A stretch of 64,000 bases of DNA from positions 2,581,501 to 2,645,500 of the forward strand of contig NC_092572.1 of NCBI RefSeq assembly GCF_037975245.1, in the 5' to 3' direction. This stretch comes from Apostichopus japonicus (Eukaryota; Echinodermata; Holothuroidea; Aspidochirotida; Stichopodidae). The position numbers and the translations under genes are program-made. The notes beneath the pieces are model-generated. The model had not been told where the DNA came from. It ran no database searches and saw only the letters and a list, made by a program, of their open reading frames with translations. Of this stretch, positions 45,490-56,300 are shown piece by piece; position 1 is the first letter of the stretch, and each line of letters begins with the position of its first letter.

Positions 45490-45570
45490 GCACCTCAGGG
45501 TAGCTCAGTAAAGCGATTGAGTGAGGACTCAACCACAAGCACATGGTCTTAACCAACTGGACATTACTTT
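45490..45570 (-). repeat. Possible tRNA-like SINE fragment
   Basis: On the minus strand 'tgtccagttggttaagacc' resembles a SINE A-box head and 'gtggttgagtcc' a B-box. The spacing is shorter than in a tRNA, so it is at best a relic. Confidence 0.3.
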
Positions 45571-47324
45571 TTAATTAAACAATTCAATAAAACACAAAAG
45601 GAAGAAACTGTTCAAATTAGAAAGACTCTGGTATCATAGCTCCTGCATGTCTAACATAGATCCATGTGTTACTGTTGTGTTTGATAAAATGCTGGAACAA
45701 TAATTGGCTAATTACGGTACGTCCTAAAAATAAAAGAAAAGAAAACACACAAGCAGAAGGCATAAAGCTACTAACAAAACCAGTGCTTGATGAACACCTG
45801 TTAGCAACCTATCTATATGACTTTTCAATGTCCTAATTTCAAGAAAACAAATTGATAATATCTCCTATATTGAAACTTATAGCAGAACTCTTCAAGTATA
45901 GTGGAACAGTATTATAATCGACTACACTAAAGTGGGAATTCTGGAGAGTGAAATTGAGCCTGTGTGAGCAAAATTGTCTAGGGCTTAAATGAAGGTTAAA
46001 TGAGAGCAAAACAAGACAGCTTTATGTTACTTATATCAAATTTTAGATTTTCTGAGGCAAAACCAATTTCAAACATTCTAATTCATTTAAGTTATAACAC
46101 CTTTGCTTGCCCTGTTTCTGAATATGAAGTGCATACAGTGAAGTACTCATAATCTGCCAATGGAATTGAACCACTTGTAGAGATTACTTCTACATCACCA
46201 GAACAGATGTTAATGCATCACTGAGTCAACATAAAAAGGAACAAGTTAGTGAACAACACATTGTACTCATTAATAATGTGTACTTAACCCTTTTCAAATG
46301 TTTGACAACAGGCTCAATAAGACTGACATAATATGGATGTCATACAATTTTTTTCATTAATATCTTGTAACAGGTACTGCACTATCATAGATACTTACAC
46401 ACAGCGTCATCTATCACCTATAGCATGATATATGGTGAATAAAATCTTTAGGAGACAACAAAATGAGGGTGCACTTTGGATCATATATTACCAAGTTTGA
46501 GATTTTGTGGGATATTTTTTATTTTAATATGAAAGTGACTTCTAAATCAGTTTGAAGTTGTGATATCAGTAAATTGAAACCAAACAAGGTACATGGCATG
46601 ATTACGGTAATTCAAGTCTAACTATTCATTTGATTCAATACAAAATTAATAGATATTGTTCACCAAATCAAATCATCTCTTTCTTTGGTGACAGGTACAG
46701 TATATACTACAGAAGCGAATATTCACTGGCCTCTTGGGAATGTTTGAAAGAGTTGAAACTAAGAACAATACAACATTCATGGCCTGTATCTCTGTTTATG
46801 TTCAGATCAAGTTGTGTTGCTACTACAGTTCTGAAAGCCAATTCCCTACAGGCATGAACAAAGACCAAAAACCCTCTGCTGTATTACAATATGTCTGTAA
46901 ACACAGGTAAGCCTTGTTTATATGCTTTCCATCCAATTTTGGGCGGAGCTACGCTCGTTGGGGAGTGACTTGAGGTTGAGAGCTGGAGAAAGTGCTGACC
47001 CGGAGTTTGTCACAGGCACGCATGATATATCACTGAGTGCGGTGTGACGATATGGACAGCAGAGTCGTATACGTCTCAGTAAGAAACTAGAGTTCCTTTA
47101 TACTAAAAATGAACTCTAAAAGCAACAATAGAAGCAACTACTGTAGTATTGGGGGCACTCTCTCTGTTAATTATTCCCCGGTTAGTATTGGAAATTTGGT
47201 GGGCTTGTTGTCCTTGAGGAGACCCTTCATAGTGATTTTTTTATATTACTCTACTCTCCAAACCTTGATATTAAATATAAATAAAAAAAAATAGTCATAG
47301 CCAAATAGGCCTATGGCAGCTAGC
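45571..47324. other. Intergenic region between divergent genes A and B, left part
   Basis: No convincing exon. A donor-like site (acacag/GTAAGC at about 46,907) could close a 5' UTR exon of gene B but nothing else supports it. A GC-richer patch lies at 46,940-47,060. Confidence 0.3.
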
Positions 47325-47332
47325 CGCCATTT

Positions 47333-47680
47333 CAGTGGCGGAGCTAGGGGTATTGATCACGGGGGGGGGGGGGGGGGAGGGGGTGGCGATAATGGTCTGT
47401 AAGGGCGCTATCGACATTATCTAAGCGGAGCGCCACCACCGGTTGGCGCGGAGTGTACATGAATTTTTTTGAGTAAAGATATTCCCTTGATCGCCAGAAG
47501 TGTCTTTTAGAGAATTTTGTCAGAAAATTACACCGACAAAATGTGACAAGTGTCAATAGGAAGATGAGACCTCAATAATCGCGAATAAGTAAAAAGTGGA
47601 AAAAAAGCTGAAAAGGGCGCCAGCAGTCCATTTGAGTCCGTCGGGGGGGGGGGGCTGACTGTTTGGCCGTTCCGCCACTG
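47333..47680. mobile_element. hAT-like MITE, 348 bp, perfect 8-bp target duplication
   Basis: The ends CAGTGGCGGAGC and GTTCCGCCACTG are inverted repeats, flanked by CGCCATTT on both sides (47,325-47,332 and 47,681-47,688). The interior holds G-runs and the phrase 'ctaagcggagcgccaccacc'. Related copies are at 62.87-63.56 kb. Confidence 0.88.
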
Positions 47681-47689
47681 CGCCATTTG

Positions 47690-50336
47690 GTTCTGGCACA
47701 GCCATGTGCACATTTTGTCACTGCCAACAAACAGAAAACCAAACAGTATCAAATTGTACTCATTTTTATTCAAATCAAGGTGTCACCGAGAAAGTGAGCA
47801 AAATCCCAAAACCAAGCACTTTTTTTTGGGTATATGGAAGACGGCCTATTATGCATTTGTCCAAAACTGAGTTTTTTGTACGTGTAACATAGTATATCAC
47901 TTGTACGTTTTAAGAGTATGCACCCTCTCGGAGTCGAACGCACATGTATCACAATACTTACAGTCTATACAGTCTTATTTCGTTGTTTTTTGTTATACTT
48001 TTCAAGACCGTTAGCTATCACATGGTGTCAGAAGTATAGTACGATTTGGCTGATAATACATCCGCGTAAATATTCGTTAACTTCACATAGCAGGAGAAAT
48101 ACAACCGACCAAGAACTGCTTCCATGCAACGCACGTGGCTTAGCATTAAAGCCTAAAGGTATCACACACAGTGCAGATATACCTACAGTAGGCCTAGCCT
48201 ATATTCTAATTTCTGGAACTTATATTCGAACGTTATATGTATATATTGATTGCACAAGCAGACTCGGTACGCACACACAATACAGTAATACTTACAATTT
48301 CATTATGTGATGGAACAGGCTCAATTAAAAATGCGTAAAAGCACGTTCGAATACATGGTAGTTTAATACGATGACCTACTTTATGTCCATATGCATCTAC
48401 CTAACAATCTCAGTTCTCCGTCTGCTCACTGATACTCTGTAATATGACAGTAGTAAAGAAGTTTCACCCCTGATCGACCTCGCAATCCTGCGGGGGATGA
48501 TAGACTTGTTATCAAAGAAAAGACAACGTTGTTGTTTTTGTTTTGAGGATCAGTTGTCGTTGTTGAGTTTGATAAGTGAAGTATTGTTATTATAGCATTG
48601 AATAGATTAATAGAAAGCCATGGGTGAATGGAGGAAAGAACCCGAAGTCAGGGGACAAAGGAGACAAAGAGCCAGTGAGGGAGAGATTTCTATTGAATGG
48701 AATTTAAGTTCTTAAGTACTAAGGAATGAGAAGACAGATTGGTTTCGTTTATTCGGGAAGTGTTTGGTTTTGGTTTTTCAGTGGGAGATCTTCAATTAAT
48801 GGGTCTTTATCAAGGTTGTTTTTATAGGTTAATGTTAAATTCTTCAAGAAGTTTCAAAATAGGACTTGTGTTGCCCGCATGAAGAACATGCCAGGTTCCG
48901 ATATAAGAAGGGATTTTTAGTGCAAAGTGATAGGCTGTTGTATGGATTCTGTTTAAAACTTGTTTGTTGGAATTAGAGATGGTAAGCAGGGATGCTAATA
49001 TGACATTTACCTGATGTAGGCTACTGTACATATACTGTATGTAGCTTCTGCCTACAGTATGTTACTCTTCCTATTAACCCCTTGCCCTATATAGCTCCTA
49101 GGGAGAACCAGACATCCCTAACCACCCAGTCCTTTACAAAACTGTCGCCAATCAACTTTCAATATATAATTTTCTATTAAATTCCAGCACATTAACATCA
49201 TTACTTAGCTGCAACATCACATTAATGTGACCTTGTGTACATTTCAGATGAATGACACAGTTGTTGAACTTTGTAGTTTGTATGTAGGTTTGGCTTGGAG
49301 AGTACAAAAACCCAACTTCAGTTTAGCTTGTGAAGTGGCAAATTCTTCAATAATAGGAAATCAAGTTTGCTTCACAGAGTTGATACTCTTTAAAGTCACT
49401 AATTAAGTGGCCCTTACCAATTGTCCCACACTGAGCTCATGTGTTATGCTACTTTATTATTATTATTATTATTATTATTAAAACTTTTATTTAAGGAATG
49501 GTTGTATCATGGCTCATTTGCTCATAGGTAGAACATCTGTGTCTGTATTCCAGATAAATAGGAAGACTGTTCTTTCTGGATAGTGAACATTTGGAATGAA
49601 AATTCTATATTGTAAAACCTTATCAATGAATTAATTGGTTGATACCCACAAGTCGGAGTGCTACTGTAGGCCCACACATGAGAGCTGGAAATTATCTCTG
49701 ATCTCTTTTGGTTCTCACTTAATTCTTTGACCAATTTTAACCCACATGCTCGATATTAGTAATTAAGATAGGTAAGTGGAATTTTGAACAAATTGTAGGG
49801 CAAGGAATTACAAGGCTAACTGGCTCTCTGATATATCTTTTCCTGTAGATCGTAATTTGGAGGATTCGTAAGGTATGGTGGTGTTCAGTCCCTTTCAGTG
49901 TTTCTTAACATGGCCTAGCTACTGTGTTAAAGATATGTTGCTACAGTGATAGCCACTGTGGTTGCCATGTTTGAATTACAAGCTTACTTTTGGTCTTCAT
50001 TCAGTAGCCTGAATATCTGAAATGGCTCATTTTTTTATGAGTTCAGTCAGTTAAGATTGTATGAATTATTACAAATGTTTACCATAATTACACAGTAAAT
50101 TTGTATGCACACAATTTCAAACATTTTCTTTGCTTTGACTGTGTCATTTTCCACCCCCATCCTATTAACTCCAATATGGACAAGAAACCAATTGTTGTGA
50201 GCTGCATACCATGTATGCTTTTTGAACGTTATTTGGTATTCCCAAGTGCTTGTCCTGCAGCCAAGGTTGTGCAGCCAGGTTTCACATGATAATCTTGTCA
50301 ATATTTTATACATATGATATTTACATTACATTTCAG
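47690..50336. other. Intergenic / 5' flank of gene B
   Basis: No conserved exon recognised. It must contain the gene B promoter and any 5' UTR exon, because the first recognised exon starts at an acceptor. An (ATT)n tract occupies 49,454-49,480. Confidence 0.35.
49454..49480. repeat. (TTA)n microsatellite
   Basis: Nine tandem trinucleotide units. Confidence 0.92.
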
Positions 50337-50396
50337 ACCTACACAAAAGGTGGGATCATACCAGAATGGTATGGTTAATGCACTGGATTATTTTTG
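50337..50396 (+). CDS. Gene B exon with start codon and signal peptide
   Basis: Acceptor acatttcag, then 29 bases of UTR, ATG at 50366, donor GTGAGT at 50397. The frame MVWLMHWIIFG joined in phase 1 to the next exon reads GLFVQAQGFSTT, a good signal peptide with likely cleavage near AQ/G. An overlapping ATG at 50371 is out of phase and was not used. Confidence 0.78.
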
Positions 50397-53300
50397 GTGA
50401 GTGAAGTACTCTTTAATGTATTGTGAACAGTATAGTTTACTTATAACTGCTACAGTAGATATCCAATATTATCGACATTACAGTAGGTCAATGAGGTACT
50501 CTTAGTAAACCATTATGTTTATTTTACTTGAAAAATAGGACGGTTTTATTTTGACAGCACTGTTTGATTTTGTATGACTGTTGGATCATTCTTTCACACT
50601 GTGGCAGTCATATTTTATTTGGTTTTGATTGTTAGTGAACAACATTGTTGTGCAATATCTGTGTGTGTGATCAATATACTGTAATCTGTTTTTTGAAAAC
50701 ATTAGTTCAAAGTTGTAAAGTCTTTTCATGGACTCAAGCTGTTTCATGTTGACCTGTTGCTATGCTAACATGTTACAAAGAGAGAAATGGTCAAACTGTT
50801 TTGATCTAAGACTTTGTACATGAACAATTTACAAAACAATGTACTTCTCTTGTAATGTGCAAACATTACTATTACAGTCTGTCAATATCATACAAAGCTA
50901 GCTGTCTATTGTTTCAGGCTGTAGCCTTAAAACAGCTATGTACTGTAGCTATATGGTAGAATTTTTAGAAAACATCTTGTGTATTTTAAACTAAAATACA
51001 AATTATGTATCAACATGTTAATAAGGTTATCAGTGTTGTTTTATGTTGATTTTCCCTCCATCATGCAGGGTTATTTGTTCAGGCACAGGGGTTCAGTACT
51101 ACAGTTGTTAAGGAAGGGGAAGATGCAATAATAGAATGTGGGTTACAGACTACAGTGGAAGAAGGATACCTGAGATGGGAAGCTATGACAAATGATACTA
51201 CTGTAGTCTTAGCAATTCATTTCAGAAATGGACATACTGACTGCAACGACAGAATCATCAATTGTACTATACACGCCAATGGTAGTATACAACTGGAGTC
51301 TGTTAGCAAGGAAGATGGTGCCAGATATTACCGTTGCCTTAGAGGAGATGATAATGGGTTTAACTATTTTTCAGATCACAGGCTCTTAGTTTTGTCAAAA
51401 GGTTTGTAGTCACTGGTTGTATGCATTCCACGATAAATACTAACAAACAGATGTCTTAATCTAGGTTGATTTGAGGTTTGACAGCAGTGTTTGATTTCAA
51501 GTGACTGTTAAGTCATTCTTGCACACTGTGGCTGTCATATTTTATGATTTTGTTATAGTTATTATGTAGCTCTCATTAAGGTCTTGCTAGTGAACGAAAT
51601 TGTTGTGCAATCTCTGTGTGTGTGATCAATATAATCAGATATTTGCTGAGTAGTTCATTTTGTAACTATAGATCTGTGTGTGGACTCTAGAAATGTTACC
51701 ATTGCCTAAGAGGAGATGAACATGGGTATAACTATTATTCTGACCACAAAATCCTAGTTTGGTCAAAATGTCTGTAGTCACTGGTTGTTAAAGTTGTATG
51801 CATTTTCATGATAAATACTTACAAACAGATGTCTAACTCTTGTCTTTTAGTTTTGACAGGCTCTGACCAATCTCATTATTATAGTGAAGTACATGCTAAA
51901 TGATTTTATAAAGAATTTGAGGTGAATCTCATTCTATATGAGGATCTCATAATGAGAGCACCACATCCATTTTTGGTTTTGATGAAAATTGTAACCTTTG
52001 CATGTATTCTGGCGTATGTGTGTGGGTGTATGGGTGTGTGTGAGTGCCTTTGTGATGCCCAGCTTGTAAACATGATATCTCAAGAAGGGAATGTCAGACC
52101 AACTTCAAATTTGGAGTGCCACATTAAGTACAAGAAGCCTATTGTTTTTGATGGGGGTCAAAGGTCATTTGGGGTCACCTGGGGTCAAATTGTCAAAACC
52201 TTGTAACACGATATCTCAAGAAGGGAAAGGTCAGATCAACTTCATACTTAATGTGTAGAAGTACCAAATGAATTACTAAAAGCCTATTGTTTTTGGTGGA
52301 GGTCAAAGGTCGTTTTGGGTCATCAGAGGTCAAATTGTGACACCCTTGTATACATGTTCACCATCACTGTGTACATAACGTCAGATTCATGAAGAAAACT
52401 GCCCGTGTTCCATCATCGAAACCACAGTGCATTTTTGCATTCTGGTTTGTTAGTGAAACAGAGAACTATGTGTGGATGTAGTGATTTAGTTTCGTCCAAC
52501 CTCCTTTAAAATTGAACATTCCGTGACGGGTTTCCGGAAGCCCCTGATTTTCAGGGGTTAGAAAGTTTCTAGGAAGCGTGGGCACAACCGAGGAGCGACG
52601 CGAGCGATTAACCTGGCCTCCCGTATATATTTTGTAGCGAACGACTTCTACAGCGATTGATTCTCGAATCTTAGTATATTTAAGGATCTTTCCACAGAAC
52701 GTTTATTTTTATCTGTGGATTTTACCCGAGGACACTTTATCCAACCTTAAAGTCGACTTAACTTCGAGGAACATTTTAGCGTTACCAATTATATATAGCC
52801 TACCGTTGATTCTACCTATAGCACTTATACGTAAGTCCGCCTTACCTACTATTACTTATATCTACAGCCATCGCGCCGAGCCAGGACTTATATTTTATTA
52901 TAACCTAGATGTAGCGTGAGCATCAACACTTCTAAAAGGGGCTGGCGAAAATATTCGCCACCGATTCGTGGAGTGTTTACGTGTTCATGCATATATCATT
53001 TTAGTACCTAGAAGCTATTCGGTCGCGAAAGCCTTCACGCGATACAGCATATACCATTTATTTACTGGAAGCCACTGGATCGCGGAAGCCGTATATTATT
53101 TAGCGTCATAGCGCCATCATTAGCATCTAGCCTGTAGTATCTAGCCCGTAGTATCTAGCTTTCAACCTTATACAGAGTCTGGTAACTTAAACACCAGCTG
53201 ACTTAGCCTGAGGATTCCAGCGTTAGCAACAATCCAGGATATGAACGGTGAAAGGACATAGTATTTAAAGGTATATCGATCTTTTTGGTTCCTTGCTTTT

Positions 53301-56300
53301 TGCAAAGCAAGGAACCTATGTGTTCAACTTGGCGTGTGTGAGGGTGTGTGTGTGTATGTGACGCTTGGCTTGTGTACACGATATCTCAATAAGGAAATGA
53401 TGTATCATGATGAAACTTGTTGGGTGGATAGCCCATAGTAAGAGGAAGATCCCTATTGTTTTTGGTGCCCGCAAAGTTCACCAAAGGTCAGTTAGATGCC
53501 AAAAACCAATATATTAAAAACAGCAATAACTCCCAATGACAGGGTCCGACATGGTTGATATTTTGGGAGTAGTTGTGAATGGGGTAAGGCATCGTTTCCA
53601 AACATAATTGTTATGTGATCAAAGGTCAACAAAGGTCAATTAATGATAAAAAACTAGTTTTTTTGCGATAACTTGAGAACGAAATGTCCCTTAGGGTTGG
53701 GAGTTGCTTCAATGTAATCCAGTTGTCGACCCGCACCTGGGTGACCCTTGACCTCAATTTGACCTTTGGTGACCTGTACGTGTTTTTGGGGATTTTTACA
53801 GTTTTGATGCTATTTTCAGATGTCAAAGGTACCTTCTGAACATAAATGTCAATAGGTTGACCCCGTGTGACCTTTATGTGCGAAGTTATATGGGGTCAAA
53901 GTTTTTCGGTCGGAGTTAGGATGGTTGTACAGACTTGTCGTTTTGTTTTTTGGAATCAGGAGATTAAACTACATCTGAAACCAAGGTCAAAAGGTCAAAG
54001 GTCACATTAGAAAAAATGTGCTTATTTTGGGAGGAAACGAGCAAAAAAGAAAATGTTTGGTTTTGATGCTAGATTTGGATACCAAAGGTACCTTCCGATC
54101 AAAAATGTCAATTGGTTGACACCCGTGTGACCTTCGTGTGCGAAGTTATACGAGGTCAAAGTTAATTTTTAGACATTTAATGCAGTAACTCCCAGTTCCA
54201 AGGTGTGACGTGGTTGATATTTTTGGACAAGTTGCAAATGGTATAGGGGAATATTTTCAAACTTAACGGTCATGTGATCCGAGGTCACCAAAGGTCAAAT
54301 AATGTTAAAAAACTAGTATTTTGGGAGGAGAAACTGGGCAAAGAAAAAAATGTTTGAATTTGTATAGTTTGATGCTCTATTTAGGTCTCACCAATCAAAA
54401 ATGTCAATAAGTTGACCCAAGGTGACCTTTGTATGTTAAGTTATATGAGGTCAAAGTTAATTTTCAGACATTTAGTGTAATAACTCCCAGTGCCAAGGTA
54501 TTACACGGTTGATATTTTGGGACAAGTTGCAAATGGTATAGGGGAATATTTTCAAACTTAACGGTCATGTGATCCGAGGTCACTAAAGGTCAATTAATGA
54601 TAAAAAACTAGTATTTTTGCGATAACTTGAGAACGAAATGTCCGTTAGGGTTGGGAGTTGCTTTTAAGTATTCCAATTGTCCACCCACATCTGGGTGACC
54701 CTTGACCTCAATTTGACCTCTGGTGACCTTTTTGTTTTTTGTGGATTTTTACAGTTTCGATGCTATTTTCAGATGTTAAAGTTACCTTCTGATCATAAAT
54801 GTCAATTGGTTGACCCCCGTGTGACCTTTGTGTGCGAAGTTATACGAGGTCAAAGTTAATTTTCAGACATTTAATGCAATGACTCCCAGTTCCAAGGTGT
54901 GACACAGTTGATACTTTTGGAGTTCTTGCAAATGGTATAGGGTAATATTTTCAAACTTAACGGTCATGTGATCCAAGGTCACCAAAGGTCAGCTAATGAT
55001 AAAAAACTAGTATTTTTGCGATAACTTGAGAATGAATTGTCAGTTAGGGTTGGGAGTTGCTTCTACATATTCCAATTGTCCACCCACATCTGGGTGACCC
55101 TTGACCTCAATTTGACCTCTGGTGGCCTTTTCGTGTTTTGGGGATTTTTACAGTTTCGATGCTATTTTCAGATGTTAAAGGTACCTTCTGATCATAAATG
55201 TCAATAGGTTGACCCCTGGATGAGCTTTGTGTGTGAAGTTATAGGAGGTCAAAGTTAATTTACAGACATTTCATGCAATAACTCCCAGTGCCAAGGTGTG
55301 ACAAGGTTGATTTTTTTGGACAAGTTGCGAATGGTATAGGGGAATATTTTCAAACTTAGCGGTCATGTGATCCAAGGTCACCAAAGATCAGCTAATGTTA
55401 AAAAACTAGTATTTTAGGGGGAGAAAATGGGCAAAGAAAACATGTTTGAATTTTTACAGTTTTGATGAGCTCCGTTTAGGTATCACTGATCAAAAATGTC
55501 AATTGGTTGACATAGGGTGACCTTTGTGTGTGAAGTTATGTATACAATTTCAAAGTTAATTTTCAGACATTTAAATGCAATTAAATCCCAATGCCAAGGT
55601 GTGACACGGTTGATAATTTGGGACAAGTTGTGAATGGGGTGTTGGAACATTTTCAAACTTAAAGGTCATGTCATCTGTGGTCACCAATGTTATCATATCT
55701 GTTGACCCGCTTGTAGGTGACCTTATACTTCTTACATTTTCGACGCCATATTTAGATCTCAAAAGTGCCTTTGATCAAAAATCCGATCACATTTTGTGAT
55801 CACAAAAGTGTTGGCTATAGTGTTGGTTACTTTATGCGTACATGTAGGACCACAATTACTTGGACTATTTGAGCCCAATCTTGCTTGATAATATTATGTG
55901 TATTGTCATATACCCCAAGCAAGGAACCACAGTGCCCTTGGGCTCTTGTTTTACTTTAGATTAGTTTCTCCATAAAATGAAATAAAACTGTTAGCAAACT
56001 GCTTATCCACTAGAGAGCCTGTGTAATAGAATGTGTAAAAGTAAGTTGGCCTGACGTTTCGATCCTAGAAGGATCTTCTTCAGAGGCTAAATGACAAGTT
56101 ACAGTAACAGAGGGGACAAAAACACGCACAGAAGACAGACAGGTTAATGAGCACGGTGAACACAATGAGATGGATGAAAGGGGATTATAAGTAGAAAGCA
56201 ACAGGAGAAGAGGAGAGGAAGGAGATAAACTGTGGAGGGACAAAGAGAGGATTAAAGGCACAGGGTAAGGAATAAACTGGAGAGGGACAAAGACAGAAAG

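Noticed and set aside
46630-46910. Possible first coding exon of gene B (75-codon ORF with donor-like GTAAGC nearby)
   Set aside because: No signal-peptide character and no phase link to the exon at 50,337, which already has a good start and signal peptide.
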